From: MAG-120531 sp029242825
GTDB lineage: Bacteria > Bacteroidota > Bacteroidia > Flavobacteriales > Flavobacteriaceae
Reading direction: 5' to 3'
Assembly: GCA_029242825.1 (NCBI GenBank)
Contig: JAQWTF010000095.1
Coordinates: forward strand, 1 to 16,549
DNA length: 16,549 nucleotides
Shown: one piece after another, positions 1 to 6,369 of the stretch
Numbering within the stretch: the first letter of the stretch is position 1
How the letters are laid out: each line of letters begins with the position of its first letter
Notes under the pieces: generated by a model
Databases searched by the model: none
What the model was told of the DNA's origin: nothing
The model's input: the letters and a program-made list of their open reading frames with translations, nothing else
Position numbers and translations under genes: made by a program

Positions 1-617
1 TCTCTTTGAGATTTTGGCATTTCCTCACGCTCTCCTGTTTCAATGTTTCTGGCAGAGAATTTCTCCTCACTACCGTCGTAGTTAATGTCTTTAAGCATAT
101 TGTAATACTTTAAAGACAAGTCATATTCATTTCCATTCACCGCACTACTCGCTGCATAATACAAATAAATGGTATCCTGAGGACTCAATGAATAACTTAA
201 AAACAACTTTTCAGCAGCATCCTTAAATTTCTCTTCATTGTTGTCAGATACAGCCGCATTGACAATTTCAGAGGTCATGGCAGCAAACTTTTGCTTAATA
301 TCTGCTGTGTACTTGGTTTTTCCAGAAGCCGATTCACTTTCCATAGCTTTGGTGTAAGCGGCTACCGCTTTATCATAAGCAGAAAAATCTCCAGCTTTAG
401 CTTGTATGGCATAAGCTTCTCCTTGCAAAAAGTAGTATTGATTTACATACTTGGCATCTGCAGTATCTATAGTAGAAGCAGCTCCTTCCAAGGCAGAAAG
501 CACTGCTACTGCGTCTCCAGATTTAAGCGCCTTGTTAGCCGCTTTAATTTCATCTTTCTGAGCAAAACTAGCAGTAGACATTCCAATAGCTGCTAATAAT
601 AGTATTATTTTTTTCAT
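1..617 (-). CDS. Exported TPR-like protein, partial (3' end beyond window)
   Basis: The gene reads from an ATG at 617 leftwards and stays open to the window edge, giving about 205 residues. The N-terminus is a signal peptide: Lys-Lys at residues 2-3, a hydrophobic run (IILLLAAIG), then a signal peptidase I-type end at ASFAQ. The mature part is rich in Ala, Lys, Glu, Tyr and Ser and looks like paired helices of the tetratricopeptide kind, for example the stretches around FLQGEAYAIQA, AVAAYTKAM, and YYAASSAVNGNEYDLSLKYYNML. No catalytic motif is visible. It probably acts in the periplasm as a protein-binding scaffold, but that is inference from the repeat-like fold. It begins 49 bases after the gyrA stop on the same strand, so it may be read through from gyrA or from its own promoter (see 662-669). 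No specific function can be assigned. Confidence 0.8.
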   Translation of the reverse strand, partial: MKKIILLLAAIGMSTASFAQKDEIKAANKALKSGDAVAVLSALEGAASTIDTADAKYVNQYYFLQGEAYAIQAKAGDFSAYDKAVAAYTKAMESESASGKTKYTADIKQKFAAMTSEIVNAAVSDNNEEKFKDAAEKLFLSYSLSPQDTIYLYYAASSAVNGNEYDLSLKYYNMLKDINYDGSEEKFSARNIETGEREEMPKSQR

Positions 618-661
618 TGTTGTTGATTTTATAAAATTTTAAAAGAGGGCGTAAAAATAAT

Positions 662-669
662 CAAATTTA
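662..669 (-). promoter_or_regulatory. Candidate -7 box for the TPR-like gene
   Basis: On the minus strand this reads TAAATTTG, a full match to the Bacteroidota -7 consensus TAnnTTTG. It overlaps the gyrA stop codon and lies about 45 bases upstream of the TPR-like ATG. I see no TTG at the usual 17-23 base distance upstream, so this may be chance in an AT-rich spacer. Confidence 0.3.
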
Positions 670-3219
670 AGATTCAGACCCTGTTTCTTCACTATTTTCT
701 TGGGTGGCTTCTGGTGTGTCAGGAGTAGTATGGGCGCTTGCGCCAGAATCTTCTAATTCCTCAGAAAGAATGTCTTCCTCTTCTTCTTTAACCACTTTAG
801 CTACTGCCGCAATAGAATCGTTTTCTCTAATATTAATCAATTTAACGCCTTGGGTAGCCCTTCCCATGACACGCAAGTCTTCTACGCCTAATCTAATGGC
901 GATACCAGATTTATTAATAATCATCAGGTCATCTGAATCTGTCACGTTTTTAATTGCAACAAGCCCACCTGTTTTCTCGGTAATAGAAATGGTTTTAACC
1001 CCTTTTCCACCTCGGTTGGTCACACGATAGTCTTCCATAGAAGAACGTTTTCCATATCCTTTTTCAGAAACCACCAAAATGTGGTCTTCTTCATTGTGTA
1101 CGGTTACCATTCCAATCACCTCATCTTGGTCATCTGCTAAACTCACTCCTCTTACTCCAGAAGCACCCCTACCCATAGGTCGGGTTTTACTCTCTTCAAA
1201 GCGAATGGCTTTACCAGATTTAAGGCCTAGGAACACTTGGCTAGTTCCAGTCGTTAATTTAGCCTCTAAAAGCTCATCTCCCTCTCTAACACCAATGGCA
1301 TTAATACCATTCGTTCTAGGTCTTGAATACTGCTCTAAGGATGTTTTCTTAACAATTCCCTTTTTAGTGGCCATGATCACGTAATGACTGTTCACATACT
1401 CTTCATCCTTAAGATCTTGGGTGCAAATAAAGGCTTTCACCTTGTCTTCTTGGGTAATATTGATCAGGTTTTGAATGGCCCTACCCTTAGAGGTCCTAGA
1501 GCCTTCTGGGATTTCGTATACACGCATCCAGAAACACTTCCCACTTTGGGTAAAGAACAACATATATTGGTGGTTGGTTCCCACAAATAAGTGCTCCAAG
1601 AAATCTTCATTTCTTGTCGCCGATGCCTTTTGTCCTACACCCCCTCTGTTCTGAGTCTTGTACTCAGAAAGTGGCGTTCTCTTAATATAACCTGCATGAG
1701 AAATGGTAATCACCACCTGCTCATCTGGAATCATGTCTTCTATACTCAGGCTACCTCCTGCGTAGTTTATCTCAGAACGACGCTCGTCTCCATACTTGGC
1801 TTTCACCTCCTGGAGTTCCTCTTTAATAATGGTCATTCTGCGCTCCTTATCTGCTAAAATATCTTTAAGATCTGCAATGGTAGCAATAATATCGTTGTAC
1901 TCGTTTCTTAACTTATCTTGTTCAAGACCGGTCAATTGACGCAGGCGCATTTCTACAATGGCCTTGGCTTGAATCTCAGACAATTTAAAACGCTCCATTA
2001 AAGATTCTCTAGCCTCATCTGGACTTGAAGAAGCTCTTATGAGCTTAATCACCTCATCTATATTGTCTGAAGCTATGATTAGACCTTCTAGGATGTGGGC
2101 CCTATCTTCTGCTTTCTTTAATTCAAATTGGGTTCTTCTCACTACAACTTCATGCCTGTGCTCCACAAAATAGTGGATCATTTCCTTGACATTTAATTGC
2201 TGAGGCCTTCCATTGACAAGTGCAATATTATTGACACTAAAAGAAGATTGGAGCGAAGTGTATTTGTACAGGGTATTTAATACAATGTTTGGAATTGCAT
2301 CTCTTTTTAAGATGTACACAATACGCATTCCATTTCTATCGGATTCATCTCTAATAGTGGCAATACCCTCAATTTTCTTTTCATTGACCAAGTCTGCTGT
2401 TTTCTTGATCATGTCTGCCTTATTCACTTGATAAGGAATCTCCGTCACAATAATACACTCCCTACCTTGTACCTCTTCTATGATAGCCTTTGCACGAACA
2501 ACGACCCTACCCCTTCCAGTATGAAAAGCTTCTTTCACCCCTTCATATCCAAAGATCACCCCTCCCGTAGGAAAGTCTGGCGCCTTAATATGGGTGATGA
2601 GTTCATCTATTTCAATATTAGGGTTTTCTATATAGGCTATAGTTCCGTCTACTACCTCAGAGAGGTTGTGTGGCGGCATATTGGTTGCCATACCTACTGC
2701 AATTCCAGAAGCACCATTGACCAATAGGTTGGGAATTCTTGTAGGCAGTACTTTGGGCTCTTCTAAAGTGTCGTCAAAGTTCAACTGGTGGTCTACCGTA
2801 TCCTTGTCAATATCTATAAGCATGTCGTCTGCAATCTTACGCATACGGGCTTCCGTATAACGCATGGCTGCAGGACTATCTCCGTCAATGGAACCAAAGT
2901 TACCCTGGCCGTCTACGAGCATATAACGCAAACTCCATTCTTGAGCCATACGTACCATGGTGTCGTATACTGAGGTATCTCCGTGTGGGTGATACTTACC
3001 CAAAACTTCTCCAACAATTCTCGCAGATTTTTTATGGGCGCTTGTTGCTCTAACACCCAACTCATGCATACCAAACAACACCCTTCGGTGTACTGGTTTT
3101 AAACCATCTCTTACATCTGGTAAGGCACGTGATACAATCACCGACATAGAATAATCTATGTAGGCAGACTTCATTTCATCGTCTATGTTAATAGGAATTA
3201 ATTTTTCTCCTTCTGCCAT
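667..3219 (-). CDS. gyrA: DNA gyrase subunit A
   Basis: This is the breakage-reunion subunit of DNA gyrase, which with GyrB introduces negative supercoils using ATP; 850 residues is normal for the family. The N-terminal topoisomerase IIA domain is complete: the catalytic pair Arg120-Tyr121 sits in AAMRYTEARM, followed by the TRIPNLLVNG block. The quinolone-resistance region reads HPHGDTSVYD, so Thr82 and Asp86 stand where E. coli has Ser83 and Asp87, which is a wild-type-like state. The C-terminal beta-pinwheel carries a GyrA box at residues 523-529 reading QNRGGVG rather than E. coli QRRGGKG. A second box-like repeat, NRGGKG, occurs at 735-740. The presence of the box and pinwheel favours GyrA over ParC. 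The last ~40 residues form a Glu/Asp/Ser/Thr-rich acidic tail. The gene is divergent from clpC and is followed by a TPR-like gene. Confidence 0.98.
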   Translation of the reverse strand: MAEGEKLIPINIDDEMKSAYIDYSMSVIVSRALPDVRDGLKPVHRRVLFGMHELGVRATSAHKKSARIVGEVLGKYHPHGDTSVYDTMVRMAQEWSLRYMLVDGQGNFGSIDGDSPAAMRYTEARMRKIADDMLIDIDKDTVDHQLNFDDTLEEPKVLPTRIPNLLVNGASGIAVGMATNMPPHNLSEVVDGTIAYIENPNIEIDELITHIKAPDFPTGGVIFGYEGVKEAFHTGRGRVVVRAKAIIEEVQGRECIIVTEIPYQVNKADMIKKTADLVNEKKIEGIATIRDESDRNGMRIVYILKRDAIPNIVLNTLYKYTSLQSSFSVNNIALVNGRPQQLNVKEMIHYFVEHRHEVVVRRTQFELKKAEDRAHILEGLIIASDNIDEVIKLIRASSSPDEARESLMERFKLSEIQAKAIVEMRLRQLTGLEQDKLRNEYNDIIATIADLKDILADKERRMTIIKEELQEVKAKYGDERRSEINYAGGSLSIEDMIPDEQVVITISHAGYIKRTPLSEYKTQNRGGVGQKASATRNEDFLEHLFVGTNHQYMLFFTQSGKCFWMRVYEIPEGSRTSKGRAIQNLINITQEDKVKAFICTQDLKDEEYVNSHYVIMATKKGIVKKTSLEQYSRPRTNGINAIGVREGDELLEAKLTTGTSQVFLGLKSGKAIRFEESKTRPMGRGASGVRGVSLADDQDEVIGMVTVHNEEDHILVVSEKGYGKRSSMEDYRVTNRGGKGVKTISITEKTGGLVAIKNVTDSDDLMIINKSGIAIRLGVEDLRVMGRATQGVKLINIRENDSIAAVAKVVKEEEEDILSEELEDSGASAHTTPDTPEATQENSEETGSES

Positions 3220-3448
3220 ATTAAAAAGCTATTCATTATTCATTAAAAAATCAAGCCAATATACATAATTTGGATGCTTTAGGGGAAGTTAAAAAGGACT
3301 TTATTAAATAATTTATCAACATACATAATAGGATAAATAGTTCATAAAATAACGCTCACTTGTTTGGACAAGCGAATGATTTTTTGTCAATTGTGTCATA
3401 TATTACAAAAAGGAATAGTATTTGTAAATAAGTGCTAAAAAGATTTAG

Positions 3449-3456
3449 TATTTTTG
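3449..3456 (+). promoter_or_regulatory. Candidate -7 box for clpC
   Basis: TATTTTTG matches the Bacteroidota TAnnTTTG element and ends 18 bases before the clpC ATG, which would give a very short 5' leader. A TTTG at 3421-3424 could serve as the -33 element, but its 24-base spacing is longer than usual. The TTG inside this box could be mistaken for a start codon for clpC. The rest of the 255-base gyrA-clpC spacer holds only a weak dyad (CTTGT/ACAAG, 3359-3372) and no gene. Confidence 0.4.
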
Positions 3457-3474
3457 AGTATAAACAACAGGTTT

Positions 3475-6030
3475 ATGGATGATAATTTTTCACCTAGAGT
3501 AAAAGACGTAATTGCCTACAGTAAAGAAGAAGCCCTTAGATTGGGGCATGACTTTATTGGAACGGAGCACCTAATGTTGGGTTTATTAAGAGATGGAGGC
3601 GGAAAAGCCATTAGCATCTTAGACGCCTTATCAGTAGACTTAGAACACCTGAGAAGAAAGGTAGAAATCCTTAGTCCGGCAAATCCAAACCCTAGTTTGG
3701 TGCATCAGGACAAAAAGAACCTCCACCTCACCAGACAAGCAGAAAGGGCCTTAAAAACCACTTTCTTAGAAGCCAAACTCTTTCAGAGTACAGCTATTAA
3801 TACGGCGCATTTGTTGTTGTGTATTCTCAGAAACGAGAATGACCCTACCACCAAATTGTTGCAAAAAATGATGGTAGACTACGACGGTGTTAAAGAGCAG
3901 TTTAAATCTATGATCACTTCAGACGACGATTATACCAGCGGACCAACCGAGGCTTCTTTCTCAAGTGAGTCTGACTCAGAAGAAGCTGCTGGAGAATCTT
4001 TTGGAGGTGGCACAACTGCCAACAAGTCAGGTAAAAAATCAAAAACTCCTGTTCTTGACAACTTTGGTAGAGACCTCACCCAGATGGCAGAAGAAAACCG
4101 CTTAGATCCTGTGGTAGGAAGACAAAAAGAAATAGAGCGTGTGTCTCAAATTTTAAGCCGCAGAAAGAAAAACAACCCCCTATTAATCGGTGAACCCGGA
4201 GTGGGTAAAAGTGCCATTGCAGAAGGTTTGGCGCTTAGAATCATACAAAAAAAGGTCTCAAGGGTACTGTTCAACAAAAGGGTGGTTACTTTAGATCTGG
4301 CCTCCTTAGTAGCGGGCACAAAATACCGTGGTCAATTCGAAGAGCGTATGAAAGCGGTCATGAATGAATTGGAAAAAAACGACGACATTATCTTATTTAT
4401 AGATGAAATTCACACTATTGTAGGTGCAGGTGGTGCTACAGGAAGTTTAGACGCTTCTAATATGTTTAAACCAGCCTTGGCTAGAGGAGAGATACAATGT
4501 ATTGGTGCTACTACTTTAGATGAGTTCAGACAACATATAGAAAAAGACGGTGCCTTGGAAAGAAGGTTTCAAAAAGTCATTGTGGAACCCACCTCAGTAG
4601 AAGAGACCATAGAGATTTTAAAAAATATTAAACCCAAATACGAAGACCACCACAATGTGAGCTATACCGAGGAGGCATTAGAAGCATGTGTGACGCTAAC
4701 GGACCGCTATATTACAGACAGATTCTTACCAGACAAGGCTATTGACGCGCTAGATGAAGTGGGCTCTAGAGTTCATATTACCAATATGAATGTACCCAAG
4801 CAGATTGTCAGTTTAGAAAACCAGCTAGAAACTGTTCGGGAAGAAAAGAACACTGTAGTGAAAAAGCAGCGTTATGAAGAGGCAGCCAAACTGAGAGACG
4901 ACGAGAAAAAACTGGAAAAAGCCCTTCAAGACGCCCAAGACCAGTGGGAAGAGGAGAGCAAATTACATAAAGAGGTTGTTACAGATAACCATGTGGCAGA
5001 TGTAGTATCTATGATGAGTGGTATTCCTGTGACTAGAATTGCACAGGCAGAGAGCACAAAATTGGCCAAATTACCAGAGATTATTCAAGAAGCGGTTATT
5101 GGTCAGAGCGAAGCAGTTGCAAAAGTAGCCAAGGCTATTCAAAGAAATAGGGCTGGATTAAAAGACCCTAACAAACCCATTGGTTCTTTTATATTTTTAG
5201 GCCAAACAGGGGTAGGAAAAACTCAGTTGGCTAAAGTATTGGCTAAGGAATTGTTTGACTCTGAAGAATCGCTCATTCGTATAGACATGAGTGAATATAT
5301 GGAGAAATTTGCCATTTCTAGATTAATAGGTTCCCCTCCTGGCTATGTGGGTTATGAAGAAGGGGGGCAGTTAACAGAAAAAGTAAGGCGTAAACCTTAT
5401 GCTGTAATTCTTTTGGACGAGGTAGAAAAAGCGCATCCAGATGTGTTTAACACCATGCTACAAGTATTAGACGACGGTTATTTAACAGATAGTTTAGGTC
5501 GTAAGATTGATTTTAGAAACACCATTATTATTATGACCTCCAATATTGGGTCTAGACAACTCAAAGACTTTGGTCAAGGGGTTGGTTTTGGAACTGCTTC
5601 TATGAAAGCACAGTCAGACAAGCATAATAAAGGCGTCATAGAAAATGCCCTCAAAAAGGCATTTGCCCCTGAATTTCTCAACAGAATAGACGACATTGTT
5701 ATCTTTAACGCCCTTGAGCAAGAAGACATTCACTTGATCATTGATATTGAGTTAAAGAAGTTATTCAAGAGAATTGAAGGTCTGGGCTACCAATTGAAAC
5801 TGTCCAAAAAGGCAAAAGATTTTATTGCTGAAAAAGGATTTGACAAACAGTTTGGCGCAAGACCACTAAAAAGAGCCATACAAAAGTATATTGAAGACAG
5901 TTTGGCGGAGCAGATAGTCAATGCTAATTTGGTCTCTGGAGACACCATTTCATTGGACAGAGATGCCAGTGATGATGAAAAACTAAAGGTTACCATTAAA
6001 AAAGCAGAGGAGTCATCTGAAGCCTCTTAA
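3475..6030 (+). CDS. clpC: ATP-dependent Clp protease ATP-binding subunit ClpC
   Basis: This is a Hsp100/AAA+ unfoldase that feeds substrates into the ClpP peptidase in the cytoplasm. I start it at the ATG at 3475 (MDDNFSPRVKD, 851 residues), where homologues begin; the upstream TTG at 3454 is more likely part of the promoter. Order of parts: a double Clp_N repeat (about 1-140), a Ser/Glu/Gly-rich linker, AAA module 1 with Walker A GEPGVGKS at 239-246 and Walker B Asp310-Glu311, a middle coiled segment with a UVR-like stretch near 463-485, AAA module 2 with Walker A GQTGVGKT at 576-583 and Walker B Asp648-Glu649, and a C-terminal D2-small domain. The VGFG at 703-706 is the ClpP-docking loop. 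The middle segment fits ClpC, being shorter than the ClpB M-domain. No ctsR or mcsAB genes stand upstream, unlike Firmicutes. Confidence 0.96.
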   Translation: MDDNFSPRVKDVIAYSKEEALRLGHDFIGTEHLMLGLLRDGGGKAISILDALSVDLEHLRRKVEILSPANPNPSLVHQDKKNLHLTRQAERALKTTFLEAKLFQSTAINTAHLLLCILRNENDPTTKLLQKMMVDYDGVKEQFKSMITSDDDYTSGPTEASFSSESDSEEAAGESFGGGTTANKSGKKSKTPVLDNFGRDLTQMAEENRLDPVVGRQKEIERVSQILSRRKKNNPLLIGEPGVGKSAIAEGLALRIIQKKVSRVLFNKRVVTLDLASLVAGTKYRGQFEERMKAVMNELEKNDDIILFIDEIHTIVGAGGATGSLDASNMFKPALARGEIQCIGATTLDEFRQHIEKDGALERRFQKVIVEPTSVEETIEILKNIKPKYEDHHNVSYTEEALEACVTLTDRYITDRFLPDKAIDALDEVGSRVHITNMNVPKQIVSLENQLETVREEKNTVVKKQRYEEAAKLRDDEKKLEKALQDAQDQWEEESKLHKEVVTDNHVADVVSMMSGIPVTRIAQAESTKLAKLPEIIQEAVIGQSEAVAKVAKAIQRNRAGLKDPNKPIGSFIFLGQTGVGKTQLAKVLAKELFDSEESLIRIDMSEYMEKFAISRLIGSPPGYVGYEEGGQLTEKVRRKPYAVILLDEVEKAHPDVFNTMLQVLDDGYLTDSLGRKIDFRNTIIIMTSNIGSRQLKDFGQGVGFGTASMKAQSDKHNKGVIENALKKAFAPEFLNRIDDIVIFNALEQEDIHLIIDIELKKLFKRIEGLGYQLKLSKKAKDFIAEKGFDKQFGARPLKRAIQKYIEDSLAEQIVNANLVSGDTISLDRDASDDEKLKVTIKKAEESSEAS

Positions 6031-6050
6031 TGGAAAAATATACTGCCTGT

Positions 6051-6083
6051 CAAAAAAGCCGCTCCGTTGGAGCGGCTTTTTTG
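6051..6083. terminator. Bidirectional intrinsic terminator after clpC
   Basis: A perfect 15-base-pair stem, CAAAAAAGCCGCTCC paired with GGAGCGGCTTTTTTG, closes on a 3-base GTT loop. The GC-rich core is flanked by A6 on one side and T6 on the other, so it can work on either strand. It begins 20 bases after the clpC stop and separates clpC from the thr operon. Confidence 0.93.
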
Positions 6084-6192
6084 ATATACCTCCATTTTAG
6101 CGTATATATCTATAAATTCTCATCAAAAAGTATCTAAAATTACACATCTACTAAAAATAAGTGTTTTACAATGCTCAGGTGGTGCATTTGTT

Positions 6193-6200
6193 TATATTTG
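6193..6200 (+). promoter_or_regulatory. Candidate -7 box of the thr operon
   Basis: TATATTTG is an exact match to TAnnTTTG and lies 19 bases upstream of the leader ATG, placing the likely transcription start near 6205-6208. No convincing TTG is present at the usual -33 distance; TTTTACA at 6164-6170 is somewhat too far upstream. Apart from this the stretch 6084-6192 shows nothing I can name. Confidence 0.5.
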
Positions 6201-6219
6201 ATTTATAAATCATCAAAGC

Positions 6220-6315
6220 ATGCCATTTTCACTTCGTATTGAAACTACAGGCACTCGTAATCTAACGAGCACATTTGCTATTACTACTACTACAGGAACC
6301 CCTTTGGGGTACTAG
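6220..6315 (+). CDS. Threonine-rich leader peptide upstream of thrABC
   Basis: A 31-codon ORF begins at an ATG 150 bases before thrA and ends at TAG. Ten of its 31 residues are Thr (positions 9, 10, 12, 16, 18, 22-25 and 27), and residues 21-27 read ITTTTGT. All four Thr codons occur, with ACT most common. This resembles E. coli ThrL, whose run of Thr and Ile codons senses charged tRNA and controls the thr operon by ribosome stalling. Position, composition and the downstream operon support a regulatory leader peptide. The peptide itself probably has no other role. It is an analogue by design and not by sequence, so I give no thrL symbol. The peptide is followed at once by another ATG (TAGATG) opening a second mini-ORF. 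Confidence 0.85.
   Translation: MPFSLRIETTGTRNLTSTFAITTTTGTPLGY
6295..6313 (+). promoter_or_regulatory. Leader RNA hairpin over the end of the Thr leader ORF
   Basis: CCCC (6299-6302) pairs with GGGG (6306-6309) over a UUU loop, extended by A6298-U6310 and, past an A-A mismatch, G6296-C6312. It starts just after the ACT-ACT-ACT-ACA run, so a ribosome paused on those codons would cover it. It is not followed directly by a U run (the U-rich tract starts about 20 bases later), so it does not look like an ordinary terminator. Confidence 0.4.
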
Positions 6316-6366
6316 ATGATTACTTCCGCAACCTATTTATTTATTTTTTTTATTTTTAAAAACTAA
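6316..6366 (+). other. Mini-ORF filling the gap between Thr leader and thrA
   Basis: An ATG directly abuts the leader stop codon (TAGATG) and opens a 16-codon frame, MITSATYLFIFFIFKN, ending at TAA three bases before the thrA ATG. Its second half simply translates a U-rich tract (about 6334-6357), so it may be accidental. The exact fit between the two genes would, if real, allow ribosomes finishing the leader to re-initiate and pass on to thrA. Type left as 'other' because translation is unproven. Confidence 0.25.
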
Positions 6367-6369
6367 CCC

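Noticed and set aside
291..596. A 101-residue plus-strand open frame
   Set aside because: It is a shadow of the minus-strand TPR-like gene, whose signal peptide and helical repeats are clear; the plus frame has no recognisable features.
3353..3374. Dyad (CGCT...CTTGT-TTGG-ACAAGCG) in the gyrA-clpC spacer as a possible operator
   Set aside because: The uninterrupted stem is only 5 base pairs and the outer arms do not align; such dyads are expected by chance.
6083..6112. Imperfect inverted repeat (ATATAC/GTATAT) downstream of the clpC terminator
   Set aside because: Only 6 AT-rich base pairs with a 12-base loop; no flanking U run or known site.
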